Assembly (NCBI GenBank): GCA_029204225.1
Contig: CM055094.1
Coordinates: forward strand, 5,076,063-5,140,062
Reading direction: 5' to 3'
Length of the DNA stretch: 64,000 bases
From: Diphasiastrum complanatum
Lineage: Eukaryota; Streptophyta; Lycopodiopsida; Lycopodiales; Lycopodiaceae
Notes under the pieces: model-generated
Database searches by the model: none
What the model saw: the letters and a program-made list of their open reading frames with translations, nothing else
Told to the model about the DNA's origin: nothing
Shown: positions 10,548 to 22,057 of the stretch, one piece after another
Layout: each line of letters begins with the position of its first letter
Numbering within the stretch: position 1 is the stretch's first letter
Position numbers and translations under genes: made by a program

Positions 10548-10950
10548 CATAGATCCAGCGGTACTAGGATCCGCGGATCCCTGTACCGCGGATCCACTGT
10601 GGTACCACGGATCCATACTGATCCGCGGTACCACATTATATATTATTTTCTAATATATAATATTTTTTAATATTTAATATATTATTATATATTCTTTTAA
10701 CCTAATCTCCCCCCTCGCTTCATCTCTCTCCCTGCCCGTCGCCCTACTGTCCGCGCCCTCCCTGTTGTCCGCGCCCTCTCTGTTGTTTCATCGCCCTATT
10801 GTCCGCGCCCTCCCGGTTGTCTTCGCATTGCACTGATCGCGTTCGACCCTGCTATTGCTATTTCGGCCTTTGTTGTGGTTTTTTCAAGCCTTCCGACTCC
10901 TATCGCACCCACAGAGATCTTTGCCTTCTTTCCCCAGTCCCTTCTATAGA

Positions 10951-11774
10951 GATGGTGCAATCCAACCTTGCCGATCCGTGGGACGAGGTGGACATTGTCA
11001 GGTGTCCAACAAGTCCGGTGCAAGGATCGTGCGCTGTCGATATTGCTTGGCCGAGTTCGTTGCCACCCTCACTCGCCTTAAAGGCCACCTACTCGGCACA
11101 TGCGCGAGAGATGGTGGCACACTGAATGCTGCCCCTTGTGCCAGCATGTCCGTTCCCGTCAGGCAACGACTTTTGGATACCTACGGGCCACGTCTTGTGG
11201 CGGGGGAGAACACCATTTCAGAGGGTGTTCTTCGGTTTTGCACCGCTCCTTACGTGGTTGACCCCGAGTTGCTGCCTGCTTGGCTGGCACGCACGAGGAG
11301 AGGGAGTGCATCCTCGTCTAGTCCCTTTGCCCCTCATCCCCCTCAGACAGTTCCGCCTCACGCAGCCCCATCTGCACCCATTCCGGTGGATCCCGTCCCA
11401 CCGCGTCCGCCAGTTGCCACTGCGGTTCCACCACCACCTATTGTTGCTCGCACTCCCCCAGTTTACGACTTTCTCATGGACTCTCCGCCTCCCGAGCAGG
11501 AGTAGGCCCCGGATGCCAGTGATGAGGCCTTCCAGGATGTTGAGGAGATCCCTTCCTCCCTCCCTTCACATCCGGATGACCTCCCTACCCAGCAGTTTTC
11601 GTATCCCATGCCAGATGTCCACCCTCCACCAGTGTACCCCACTTACACTGTTGCACCCATCCCAGCCAGTGCATCCCACTCTCCCCATTCCACGTCTACA
11701 GCTGATGCATCCACTAGTGCCCAACCTGTCGCGTCATTATCCATTCCCGTCATGTTCGGTGCACCGTGCTGGAG
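10951..11774 (+). pseudogene. hAT transposase of E2, exon 1 first part (broken)
   Basis: Matches the start of the E1 transposase. A ~15-bp deletion after GACATTGTCAGG removes part of the BED region and shifts frame. The C-x2-C pair and RLKGHLLG are still readable from ~11030. A TAG stop follows PPPEQE near 11503. The frame is then cut at 11775 by the LTR element. Confidence 0.8.
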
Positions 11775-11779
11775 GTTCG

Positions 11780-12136
11780 TGTAATAGATCCTAACACCAC
11801 AGTAGGGCAAACACTAACTGATCCACCCAACCTTGCCTACTCCCTGATATAGAGTAAGCCCCTCCTAGCCCAGTGTGAGGACTGGTAGCATGCAACTGCC
11901 AAGTGTCGGCCACGTGGCACTGACGTGGTCGACTGCACGTCGGGACCCAACTGGGGGCCCTATCCTGCTGACAGGGTCCCTAGGCTGTGTTAGGCCCGCC
12001 ATAGCTATGGACCGTGCTGGGCACACTACTCACACTGTCTTGCCCTGTTGGTCATGTACACTGGACACGACCCTGACTGTGGTATCAGACCTATCTGTGT
12101 TCCCTAGGGTTCGGCACTGGTTACGAGCTCGTAACA
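11780..12136 (-). repeat. G1 3' LTR
   Basis: It runs TGTAATAG...CTCGTAACA on the plus strand. It shares 356 of 357 positions with the partner at 17710. A near-palindrome GTTACGAGCTCGTAAC forms the outer end. Confidence 0.95.
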
Positions 12137-12147
12137 CTCCCTCCCCC

Positions 12148-13545
12148 TTAAGAACCGTCTTGGTCCTCTAAGACAAAGTCTGGAAAAATCTTGCGAAGGA
12201 CGCTGCCTCTTTCCCAAGTGGCATTCTCAACAGGCTGATCATTCCACTTAACCAGATATTCTCGGTATAGAGTATGACGAGTCTGCGTCTCTCTACTATC
12301 AAGAATTTCCTCTGGTTCATGTGGAGGTTGTTGAGGATCCAATGGGAGAACTAGAACACTGTCCCCTACCAGATTATCTGATTTGGTTAAGGCTTTTCGT
12401 AATTGACTTACATGAAAGACTGGAAAAACCTTACTGCTGTGTGGGAGTTCTAGTTCATAGGTGACCTCGCCTAGTCTCCTACTGATGGTAAAGGGACCAC
12501 AATACCTTGGAGACAACTTAGCACACACTCCTGATTTGAGGGTTTTAGAGTCAACTGGGACTCTCAAGTAGACTTTCTCACCAGTGGAGAACTGCACATC
12601 CCGTCTGTGTGGATCTGCATAATGCCTGGCTCGATCCTGGGATTGTCTAATGCTACGCTTAGCATGTTCTATCATCTGGTTTAGGTCTTCTAAAAAGTTT
12701 CTGGCTGCTTCAACTTTTTCTTGTTTAAACCCTACAGCTGTGGGTGAGCGTGGCTGAAAACCGTACATCAGCATAAATGGGCTGTATCCCGTAGCTGAAT
12801 GTTTGGTACTGTTGTAAGCGAACTCTAATATCGAGAGATACTCCTCCCAATTAGTCTGCCTCTTGCTGACGTATGCACGAAGCATATCCTCCAGCACTTG
12901 ATTTACCCTTTCTGTTTGACCGTCCGTCTGTGGATGGTCGGTGGTACTCATATTAAGTTTAGTATGGAGATGATGGAATACTGCCCTCCAAAAATTTCCA
13001 GTAAACTTACTGTCCCGGTCGCTGACTATGCCAAAAGGTAGACCGTACAATTTAAATAGCCCGTCTACAAACAACCTCGCTAACTCTGGAGCTCTAACGG
13101 TTGTTTTGGTCGGAATAAAATGAGCCATTTTGGTCAGACGGTCAACTGTGACCCATATAGCGTCATTACCCTTTTGGGTTTTAGGCAGGCCTACTATAAA
13201 ATCCATGGAGATACTCTCCCATTTACCAGCTGGTATTTCTAAGGGATGCAACAACCCTCCTGCCTTTAAACGCTCTGCTTTATTTACTTGACATTTCTGG
13301 CAACTGGTTACATACTGGTGGACGTCCCTTTTCATACTGGGCCAGAAGAATTGCCTACGAAGAAGCTCATAGGTCTTCTGTATGCCTGGGTGTCCCGCGC
13401 TAGGATTGTCATGACATTCATATAGGACCTGCTGCCTATAATCCTCTGAATTGGGGACACATACGCTATCTCTATAGAGCAAGTACTCATCCTGAATGGA
13501 ATACTGTTTCCATTTGAATCCTTGAGTCAACTGGCCCTCAACCAC
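12148..13545 (-). CDS. G1 pol, integrase and chromodomain part
   Basis: 465 open codons, part of the polyprotein. A zinc-binding HHCC region (HDNPSAGHPG ... CQKCQVNK) is followed by the integrase core with MDFIVGLPK, VSDRDSKFTG and the block DHPQTDGQTERVN; the three catalytic acids are visible. The C-terminal end carries a chromodomain (REYLVKWNDQPVENATWE). In this clade integrase inserts the cDNA and the chromodomain can steer insertion to particular chromatin. The first Met is internal and not a real start. A one-base loss near 13543 relative to the copy at 56050 joins it out of frame with the preceding part. Confidence 0.9.
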   Translation of the reverse strand: MVEGQLTQGFKWKQYSIQDEYLLYRDSVCVPNSEDYRQQVLYECHDNPSAGHPGIQKTYELLRRQFFWPSMKRDVHQYVTSCQKCQVNKAERLKAGGLLHPLEIPAGKWESISMDFIVGLPKTQKGNDAIWVTVDRLTKMAHFIPTKTTVRAPELARLFVDGLFKLYGLPFGIVSDRDSKFTGNFWRAVFHHLHTKLNMSTTDHPQTDGQTERVNQVLEDMLRAYVSKRQTNWEEYLSILEFAYNSTKHSATGYSPFMLMYGFQPRSPTAVGFKQEKVEAARNFLEDLNQMIEHAKRSIRQSQDRARHYADPHRRDVQFSTGEKVYLRVPVDSKTLKSGVCAKLSPRYCGPFTISRRLGEVTYELELPHSSKVFPVFHVSQLRKALTKSDNLVGDSVLVLPLDPQQPPHEPEEILDSRETQTRHTLYREYLVKWNDQPVENATWERGSVLRKIFPDFVLEDQDGS

Positions 13546-13874
13546 GGGGTTTGCTTGGGTAATACAGGCTCAGAATCCTCAACGTCATCTGACGACGTAT
13601 ACTCGGACTCATCATCATCCTCAACGGAAGCTGCCGTATTCTTGGATGAACTGGCACCAGCCCCGGGAACTGGTTCTGGAGTCTGTAACTGTCTATTCTG
13701 GACTGAGTTCCAGATAATAGAGAAGAATGCATCATGCTGGCATTTCCCTCTCAAGGACTCGAGTAACTCATTACGAATTTGAGTAAAACTCAGCTCGTTT
13801 ATCATAGGCATTCTGCTAAGGGCATCTGCTACTGTATTGAATTTTTCCACGCCTATATCTGATAGACATGTCAA
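13527..13874 (-). pseudogene. G1 pol, RNase H to integrase linker (frameshifted)
   Basis: Continuation of pol between RNase H and integrase. An extra T near 13846 (five Ts versus four in the copy at 56345) and a missing base near 13543 put this stretch in another frame; the two changes offset each other. Confidence 0.75.
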
Positions 13875-14103
13875 ACTCTTGCATCAACTCTGCCCAACGA
13901 GCTTTCCGACCTCTAAGCTCAGGTTGATTGCAAAGGTATCTGAGACTCTCATGGTCTGTCAGGACCTCAAAGTTGGCACCATACAAATAATGCCTCCAAG
14001 TCTTAAGGGCATGGACTATAGAAAAGAGTTCCTTTTCATAGGCACTGTACCTAGTCTGAGCTGGCTCGAGTTTTTTACTCTCGAACGCAACTGGTCGTCC
14101 ACC

Positions 14104-15312
14104 CTAAGTTAGCACAGCGCCTACTGCAAAGTCGCTAGCATCTGTTTCGACCACAAATGGCTGATTGGGGTCGACGACTTTTAAAACTGGTGCTGTAGCT
14201 AAGGCTGTTTTGAGAGCATCAAAGCTCTCCTGTTGTGCGGACTCCCAAATGAACTCCTTTCCCTTCCCCTTAAGAAGATTTGTCATAGGAACTGCTATCT
14301 GAGCATATTCCTTGACAAATCGTCTGTAATATCCTGCCAGACCAAGAAAGATCTGAAGTTCCAAAATATTCTGAGGTCTCAGCCAACTGAGTATGGCTTT
14401 AACCTTATTTGGGTCCATCTTAATCCCATCTGAACAGATAATGTGACCCAAATATGCTACTTCTTCAACGAAGAATTCACACTTGGATTGTTTAGCATAA
14501 AGCTTATGCTTTCTGAGCAGTCGAAACACCTTTCTGAGGTGTTTTAGATGCTCCTTCCTCGTTTTGCTGTAGACGAGGATGTCATCTAAAAATACGACTA
14601 CAAACTTACCCAAGTATGGTCTGAGGACACTATTCATCAAGGTCATAAAGGTAGCTGGAGCATTTGTGAGCCCAAATGGCATCACCTTAAACTCATAATG
14701 ACCGTGACGAGTCCTAAAAGCTGTTTTCGAGACATCTTCCGATTTTATACGGACTTGATGATATCTCGATCTGAGGTCTATTTTGCTGAAAAACTTGGCC
14801 CCGTCGAGTTGATCAAACAACTCGTCTGCCCGAGGCATAGGGTATTTATTCTTAATTGTGACTTTATTGAGGGCTCTGTAATCTACGCAAAGACGCATAG
14901 ACCCCTCCTTCTTTTTCACCAACAGGACTGGTGAGGCCCATGGTGAACTACTGGTCTGAATTTGGCCTTTCCCAAGATAGTCTGTTAACTGTCTAGTTAT
15001 TTCTTCATCCTCTGTTCGGCTGACCCGATACGGAGGTTTAGAAACAGGTGCTGTACCTGGTACTAGGTTTATTACATGATCTACCTCTCTGCTAGGTGGT
15101 AAACCATGTGGCAAATCTTCAGGAAAAACATCTTTAAATTTAGACAATAAAGTTTCTAATTTACTGATTTTCTGCTGAATAGAACTGGAAATAGAAACTT
15201 CAGGAATAAACTGAATGTCACATAAGAATACCTGATGGTCTTCGTCTCCGATTAGCTGACAGAGCTCTGAACTGGCAGACCATAGGGCTGTTGGGAACAT
15301 CATGCTCCCCAT
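14104..15312 (-). CDS. G1 pol, reverse transcriptase and start of RNase H
   Basis: 402 open codons. RT motifs are in order: [46 protein letters not shown] and the catalytic FLDD ([12 protein letters not shown]). The connection and RNase H start follow ([18 protein letters not shown]). RT copies element RNA to cDNA in virus-like particles. Two defects are visible: Arg replaces the usual Gly in LRSGYHQ (Gly is kept in the copy at 57170), and the frame stops at TAG (14104-14106) where the copy at 56600 has CAG (Gln). It overlaps the gag-protease frame by 95 nt in the +1 phase. Confidence 0.9.
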   Translation of the reverse strand: MGSMMFPTALWSASSELCQLIGDEDHQVFLCDIQFIPEVSISSSIQQKISKLETLLSKFKDVFPEDLPHGLPPSREVDHVINLVPGTAPVSKPPYRVSRTEDEEITRQLTDYLGKGQIQTSSSPWASPVLLVKKKEGSMRLCVDYRALNKVTIKNKYPMPRADELFDQLDGAKFFSKIDLRSRYHQVRIKSEDVSKTAFRTRHGHYEFKVMPFGLTNAPATFMTLMNSVLRPYLGKFVVVFLDDILVYSKTRKEHLKHLRKVFRLLRKHKLYAKQSKCEFFVEEVAYLGHIICSDGIKMDPNKVKAILSWLRPQNILELQIFLGLAGYYRRFVKEYAQIAVPMTNLLKGKGKEFIWESAQQESFDALKTALATAPVLKVVDPNQPFVVETDASDFAVGAVLT

Positions 15313-16936
15313 GCAACTGGATCTCTCGGCCTTTATGCTGAAAGCTGAGGGTGTTCTCCTGATAGTTTCTGTGGAGGGAAGGTCCTAAACTGTAGAGCCA
15401 ATCTCTCCCGAGAACAATGTCTGTTCGATCCAAGTGCATTATCTGAAAGTTTATTTCATCTTGGTACCCCTGAATACCAAGATTTAACTTACTTACCATA
15501 GTTTCCCATATTTTTTTATCTTCACCCTTAGCTAATGAAACTATGTACCTATGCTGACTAGGTACTTCTGGTAGTTTAAGCTTTTTAACCAGGGTGTGGG
15601 TGATGAAATTATGGGTTGCCCCATCATCAACCATGACTCTTACTGACTGGTTACCAACTTTCCCATGCATACGTACTAGGTCATGCGGCCCAAAGCTGAA
15701 GGGTCTCGCTAGCATTGCAGAGGTCAGCTGGCAACAGTGTTCATGATCTTCATGATACACTTTGATCTCGGAAGCTGCCGAGTCACTGGGGAAACATACA
15801 GTCTGAACAAGATGAACTTGTTTTTTATCTTTTTTATCTTTTTTAGTGAAAGGCCCCTTGGGACACTGTCTGACTGTGTGTCCCTTGCCCATACACACAA
15901 AGCACAAACGTTCTTGTTTGGCTTTCTCAAAATCATCTGGTTTTAAGGGCTGTATGAGTGAAGGGCGTTTGTGAGGAGCTTCACCTTTAAATTTATCTTC
16001 TTTCTTTCTTTTTAAAAATTTCTTTTTAAATTGAAAGTCTTTCTGAGGAAGCTGCTCAGAAAGTGGTTGCTGTCTCGCTCTCTTCCTACCCACTGAATCA
16101 TCATAGATTTGAGCATATCTGAGAGCTTGCTCAAGGGTAGTAGGCGAGTTTCTCTGGACCTCTACTTTATATTCATCTTTGAGGCCACGGACAAACTCCC
16201 TGATTTTCTGATAGTCATCCATATTTTTAATCTTTAAAATTGCTTCTCGATACTGCGAGATATATTGGATGAGGGATTTATCCATTACTGTTCTTTCCCA
16301 GGCTTCCCAAGCTCTATCCAGTTCATTTTCTGGTAGAAATTCTCGTAGGAAAGCTTCTTCAAAAGCTTTCCATGACCGGGGAGTCTGCCCAGTCTCCTGG
16401 AGATTTAACCACCACTTATAGGCCATAGGCCCTAAGGAAAGACTGGCCTCAATTGCTTGCAAATGGTCAGGGGTCTGTTTAAGAGCATGAATGTTCTTCC
16501 ATTTGCTGAGGAAGGTTTGTAGAATATCTGCATTTCTATCCTTCTCTTCCCCATTAAAAGTAGGAGGCTTTAAATCTTTAAAAACACTGGGGTGAGACCG
16601 TAAAGTCTCACCCGAAACTGATGGAAGTGGAGAAGGGGATAACTGAGAAGTGGAGGGAAGGCTTCCTTTTGCGGAACTCAAAATCAAGTTTTTGAGTTCA
16701 GCGAACGAGTCGTCCACACTGGACTTGAAATTGGCTAATGCCAACTTCAGTTCATCCACTTCTGTTACCAATTGGAGGAACTGCTCCTTGGTAACCAGTT
16801 CGTCGAGTTCTTCGGCGAACTGTTCCTGTTCTTCTACTTCCATGGGTTCCTTCCGTTTTTTGTAAGCCAAGGCTTCTGTTTCAAGTTCGTCGAAGCCTCT
16901 CTCCGGGGGTTGATCAGGTCCCTGAGGAGTGGTCAT
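15218..16936 (-). CDS. G1 gag-protease polyprotein
   Basis: 572 open codons starting [15 protein letters not shown]. Acidic N-terminus, retrotransposon gag core around residues 140-260 ([24 protein letters not shown]), zinc knuckle [14 protein letters not shown] near 345-358 (C-x2-C-x4-H-x4-C), then an aspartic protease near 437 with VDDGATHNF and, later, IVLGRDWL. The protease has DDG rather than DSG or DTG. Gag builds the particle and packages RNA; protease matures the polyproteins. The start is the first Met after a ~760-nt leader from the primer site. The end overlaps pol. Confidence 0.9.
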   Translation of the reverse strand: MTTPQGPDQPPERGFDELETEALAYKKRKEPMEVEEQEQFAEELDELVTKEQFLQLVTEVDELKLALANFKSSVDDSFAELKNLILSSAKGSLPSTSQLSPSPLPSVSGETLRSHPSVFKDLKPPTFNGEEKDRNADILQTFLSKWKNIHALKQTPDHLQAIEASLSLGPMAYKWWLNLQETGQTPRSWKAFEEAFLREFLPENELDRAWEAWERTVMDKSLIQYISQYREAILKIKNMDDYQKIREFVRGLKDEYKVEVQRNSPTTLEQALRYAQIYDDSVGRKRARQQPLSEQLPQKDFQFKKKFLKRKKEDKFKGEAPHKRPSLIQPLKPDDFEKAKQERLCFVCMGKGHTVRQCPKGPFTKKDKKDKKQVHLVQTVCFPSDSAASEIKVYHEDHEHCCQLTSAMLARPFSFGPHDLVRMHGKVGNQSVRVMVDDGATHNFITHTLVKKLKLPEVPSQHRYIVSLAKGEDKKIWETMVSKLNLGIQGYQDEINFQIMHLDRTDIVLGRDWLYSLGPSLHRNYQENTLSFQHKGREIQLHGEHDVPNSPMVCQFRALSANRRRRPSGILM

Positions 16937-17695
16937 CTTCGGAACTAAAAGAGAGCTACCTTAACTTCTGAAGGAAAAAAAGTCTAAAAGACTAATTTAC
17001 AACTGTACAAGGAAAAGGAAAGATGACTTAGATGTTTCTGAGGACTGTACTTCCACAGAGAGAATCAAGAAAAGCCCTTTCAGCTCTTCCTCCACTGATT
17101 TGAGGTTGGAAAATGTGCAACCAGATCTGAAAGTTTTGCTATCCCCCCTCGCTGGTCTGACAGCATGTCAATTTGTCCACAAAATGGCAAATCTGAAGTC
17201 CAAAAACCCTTCTGAATTCTGAAATTTCAGAAGTCTCCTACTCGCTGATCTGGTAGGAATCCTCTTGCTCCAAATCTCTGACGTTGGGGTACAAAAACTT
17301 GTCCAAAAACCAGATTTTCAGAAGTACTGGCAGCGCTGGCCCTGCTCCTCTTTTTTGGCTTCAAACTCGCTGAGAACCAGTAAATTTTTCCCTGGAAATC
17401 AGATGCAGGTCTCTGGCTGTACAGCGATGGAGGTGCTGGCTTCTTCCTTCTCTAATTTCGCTGGGAAAACTACGAAGAATCCTCTGAACTCAGTGAGAAA
17501 CAGCTGTTTTTCCAGCGAGTTGCCTACACTTGGAATCTGACTCCTTGCTACTATGATTTCTCAGTGGATATCAGAAGTTTGAAGGCTGCTCCTACAACGA
17601 TCCTCCTCCTCTATTCCTCTCTGAGAATCTGAGAAACACTTCCTATCTTCTGATAGCTTTCTCTATTGCTGCTCCTAACTCCCTAGGATGGAGAT
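16937..17695 (-). other. G1 leader between primer site and gag
   Basis: A non-coding leader of about 760 nt; no long frame on the minus strand. Such leaders usually carry packaging signals, not identifiable here by eye. Confidence 0.6.
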
Positions 17696-17708
17696 GGCTC
17701 TGATACCA
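17696..17708 (-). promoter_or_regulatory. G1 primer-binding site for tRNA-iMet
   Basis: Minus strand TGGTATCAGAGCC, complementary to the 3' end of plant initiator tRNA-Met, one base inside the 5' LTR. Confidence 0.9.
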
Positions 17709-17709
17709 G

Positions 17710-18066
17710 TGTAATAGATCCTAACACCACAGTAGGGCAAACACTAACTGATCCACCCAACCTTGCCTACTCCCTGATATAGAGTAAGCCCCTCCTAGCC
17801 CAGTGTGAGGACTGGTAGCATGCAACTGCCAAGTGTCGGCCACGTGGCACTGACGTGGTCGACTGCACGTCGGGACCCAACTGGGGGCCCTATCCTGCTG
17901 ACAGGGTCCCTAGGCTGTGTTAGGCCCGCCATAGCTATGGACCGTGCTGGGCACACTACTCACACTGTCTTGCCCTGTTGGTCATGTACACTGGACACGA
18001 CCCTGACTGTGGTATCTGACCTATCTGTGTTCCCTAGGGTTCGGCACTGGTTACGAGCTCGTAACA
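17710..18066 (-). repeat. G1 5' LTR
   Basis: 357 bp, one mismatch with its partner. Followed by GTTCG, the second copy of the target duplication. Confidence 0.95.
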
Positions 18067-21000
18067 GTTCGCTACCCGTCGCCCAGCTGGGAGAGTTCTT
18101 AGGCAGCAAAGCATTCGCGGCGTGCATCAGCCGCACATGGATAGAGAGGCCACACAGGCCATGGCCAGTCTGATTTATGAGCTGAACCCATTTGCCATCA
18201 CTAACTCTGAGCCCTTCAGAAGGGCCTTCCTCCTTGCACAGTTTGTCAACCCTAGCTGGAGAGTCCCCAGTTCAGAGGTTGTCCGCACACACATGCTGAG
18301 GGATAGGGTCGAGTCATTGTCTAGAGTGATGGAGCCTCTACGTCACCACTGGGCCACTTACGGTTGCAGCATCATGTCCGATGGCTAGACTGATGTCAGG
18401 AGGAGGCCGATCCTCAACATATTGGTCTCCAGCTGCATGGGCACACAATTTTTGAGGACAGTGGATTGCAGCAGGGGGGGGAGAGTCATATGTGCAGAGT
18501 TTATGTTTGATGTCGTCAGGTCTTCCATCCTTTCCATAGGCCCACAGCATGTCGTCACGGTGGTGACGGACAATGCCACGAACTGCATTCAGATGGGTGT
18601 ACTGCTAGAGGCCGAGTTCCCTCACATTGTTCATACCCCCTGTGCCGCGCACGGCATAGACCTTCTGATGGGGGACATAGGTGCACTTCCCTGGGTTAGT
18701 GCCATCGTCCTTGAGCACCTCTTCCTGGTGACAAAAGTCACCAGGAAGAGGCGTGTTCTTGCCATGTTCCGGGTGTTCAGCCATCTGGACCTCCGTAAGC
18801 CACCCCCCACACGCTTTGCATTCGACTTGGTGGTCATCGACCGTTTGATTAGGTGCAGGGCACAGCTTCTACAGATGGTTGCCAGTGATCTTTTGTGTGC
18901 CAGTACGTTTCAGCGCATTGAGGATGGGGAGCACTTTTCTTCCACGGTGAGGGGAGACCAGTTCTGGAGGGATGCACAGACATTGTCAGGACTGCTTCGA
19001 CCACTCTACATTGTGCTCCGCATGGCTGACGGCGAGGGGTCGACACTTGGATTGGTATATGAGCTCATGGACCGGATTGGAAGTTCCTGCAGCTGCCCAT
19101 CTTGCAGCCAAAGAGGTAAGCAGTATAGTAATGTAATTGGCCTTTATCTTTTTAGTAATTGCTAGTTTGTTTTTCTGTCAATGTTAAGTTTTTTCGTAAT
19201 GCCCTACACCACATGCCTCTCACCTGCAAGATGACCGAGCTGAAGTTCATCTGGGAGACGCGGTGGAACTACTTCCACAGGAGTATCCACAGCATTGCAC
19301 ACATACTGCATCCCCTCTTCCTCTCTCCGACACAGATCGCAGACAGGGAGCTCGAGGCCGATTGGCGAGGCCGATTGGCTTCAGTACATTCATAGAGTGG
19401 GTCCACACATTGGTTTGGATCCTATCAGGCTGATGGAGGAGCTCGCTGCATTTCGTTTCAGCATGGGCACATTCGGCCACCCGACTGCTCAGGATCCAGA
19501 GAGGAGGCAGCTACCCATTACCTGGTGGACCATGTTCGGCAGCACATACCCATTTATACAGCGTCTTGCACTGCGTGTCCTTTCTCAGGTATGCATCTCA
19601 TTTTATCCTCCATTGCTGTGTTTCGTTGAAGTTCCACCCCTGCCACAATGTGCTGAAGTATTTCAATGCACGTACCACAGGATTGTGCTGCCTTCGTGTG
19701 TGAGGGTAATTGGAGCACATGGGCACTCATTCACACGAGGAGAAGAAACCGGTTGTCAGTGAGTCAGTTGGAGCGGTTGGTGTTCTGTAGCACCAATGCA
19801 CGTCTCGCCAGGAGACTTCCGACCATTACGAGCGCATTGCAGGTGGTAAGCTAATCTTTCATAGCATGTTGGTTGACTCCTGGTATGTTGGTTTCATTTC
19901 TTGATAGAGTTGTCTCCCTGACATGCAAATTTTAAACCTTGCAGACGAAGATATACGATTTGGAGCGCCAGGTTGACTTGCCTACGGACAGCACCCATCC
20001 CATGCCTGCAGATGACCTGGGCACACAGTTGATGGCAGAGAGAGAGAGGGAGCTTGCCGAGATGAGAGAGAGAGAGCTTGGGCTTGAGCACAGAGAGCCT
20101 CCATTGTACGAGGCAGATGAGCCAGTGTCAGAGGATGATCAGGATGAGGATGAGCCCATTCGGGTTGTGTTTGCCAGATCAGAGCGGGATGAGGCATATG
20201 ATACAGTTGTTGGGCACACGCCTAGAGCAGGGGTCACAGGTGCATCACGTGGTAGAGGTGGGACACATGCCACAGATTATACCGGGACACGGGCAGGGCA
20301 CACAGGGGGGGCCAGTGGCATACCTTCTTATGTTGATATGATGGAGGAGGCTCTTGATAGGGGGCAGAGTGATTTGGGTTTACCTTCCCCAGCTGCTTGG
20401 ATGCGTGCATCACAGAGCCATAGACATTTCTATGACAGCACACCAGAGGAGTCACCAGATGACTTTGATTGTATCAATTGGGAGGCCATGCAGGGTCCGC
20501 ATGGTGCGCAGGATGAGGCATGGGATGATCCAGAGGATGGTGCACATGATGAGTCCCAGAGCCCAGAGCATTTGTATTCGGATGCTCAGCTGGACGACTT
20601 GATTGCAGACTTGGATTCAGAGGCCCAGCAGATGCCGAGCGTCAGGGCGCCCCCATCCTCTCTAGCCAGCATGCCCTACACAGAGTCTCAGCCAGAGCAG
20701 CTACACGAGGTGCGTGCAGTTCCTCCAGTTCCTCAGAGGGTGTATGTGCGCCGCATAGCACCTCCAGTGCCACCGATACCGTTGAGGCCTGCAGCCCCTT
20801 CATCGCCATCCACTTTTGCAGCAGCAGGTCTCCAGGGCAGGCCACCATTTGTGCCCAGATCTTCTCTTGCAGCGCCCACATCTACAGACGCTCCTCCAGT
20901 GGCGGCACCCACAACACATCCTCCTCCATTGGCAGCACCCACGACACCGGCTCCTCCTTTGGCAGCACCCAGGATGTACTAGTACCGGCCACCGCAGCGC

Positions 21001-21558
21001 CCCTTTCAGTACTTATCGCCGCTGTACTTGCCTCCTGCAGGGACGGCCCCTCCACATCCAGTTCCTCCACTAGCAGCAGGCCCACGGGCACACACTCCTC
21101 GGACCTATCCTCCACTATCAGTTGCACAGGGACACCCATCTTTGGCTATTCTATCCCAGCCAGCCGCAGCTTGGGCCCAGCCTAGGCAGCCAGGTGATCT
21201 GCATGGGGGTGATGAGGCATTGACGGCTCCCCTCGTCCGCAAGAGGCCAGGAAGGCCCAAGGGTGCACCGAACAAGAAAGGCAGGGCATAGAAACTGCCA
21301 GGGAAGAGAGGACGACCTCGCAGGGTTCCAGTTGCTGGTAGAGGTGCAGTATTACAGCCAGCTGCAGCAGGTGTTGTTGGTTTAGCCTGCTTGGGGGCTG
21401 ATGCGGAGGCAGATTGGGAGGATGAGGATGACAAGTTTTCCCCCTCGGATACACAGCCCATGCCAGTACCAGGCAGGCATAGATATCGGTTGCGAGAGTC
21501 AGCTCGAGGCCCTGAGTTGTCTCCGGAGCATTCATCTGAGTTTGAGGCAGAGCATTGA
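18067..21558 (+). pseudogene. hAT transposase of E2, remainder (multiple breaks)
   Basis: Resumes exon 1 after the gypsy element and reads to 19115, then exons near 19230-19588, 19681-19842 and 19945-21558. Lesions: a TAG at 18386 turns the catalytic SDGWTD into SDG-stop; the exon-2 acceptor reads GCAAG where E1 has GCAGG; a duplicated GAGGCCGATTGGC near 19353-19380 shifts frame; further TAG stops occur after PRMY (~20980) and GRA (~21290). CEGNWS replaces CERNWS. The AT-hook-like motifs remain readable at 21237-21330. It cannot make an active transposase. Confidence 0.85.
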
Positions 21559-22057
21559 TTGTAGCTCTGTCATTTTATTTTCAGCAGTTTGATATCATGT
21601 TCCATGTTTGGCGGCCAGATGGTCAAACACTGTATTCAGACCATTTTCCATACTATGTTCAGTGTTGGACGTACTTTAGCTGCACATTTTGTATTTGTCG
21701 ATTTGTAATTGTTATGCTCTGTTTTCAATTTTATTTTGAATGGTATGTGCGTAATTACAATTAGTTTCAGCTGCATAGATTGATAGCAGATGCACAACAC
21801 AGAAATACAACCCCCTTTATAGCATTTCATAAACACATACATTACATTGCAATACACCACCAGGCACGCGTTGCACAAAAAAAACACCGTACATTAATTC
21901 ATCAGATGTATCAAAATTACAATACTTATTCCCGCCATATACGGCTGGGGCTGTTCTTTACACTATGCTAGACACTAAATGCTGCCACATCTACTGCCGA
22001 TAATTACGTAACAACAATCAGCCACATACGGCTCGACCCCATCTATTCTAGACATTC
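21559..22057. other. Convergent spacer of E2
   Basis: AT-rich spacer homologous to 8988-9510 and 32177-32675; no coding sequence. Confidence 0.55.

Larger units (their letters stand above)
11780..18066 (-). mobile_element. Full-length Ty3/gypsy chromovirus G1 inserted in E2
   Basis: The LTRs 11780-12136 and 17710-18066 are 357 bp each and differ at one base (12087/18017). The 5-bp target duplication GTTCG is at 11775-11779 and 18067-18071; removing the element restores hAT sequence matching E3. The primer site is 17696-17708 (minus TGGTATCAGAGCC) and the polypurine tract 12137-12151. Minus-strand order is gag, protease, RT, RNase H, integrase, chromodomain: a Ty3/gypsy chromovirus. Near-identical LTRs indicate recent insertion, although pol carries a nonsense codon and two compensating frameshifts. 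Confidence 0.95.

Noticed and set aside
11780-12136. Plus-strand frame MRTGSMQLPSVGHVALTW... found in every LTR
   Set aside because: Recurs only because the LTR recurs; it spans the LTR promoter region and is broken at different points between copies.
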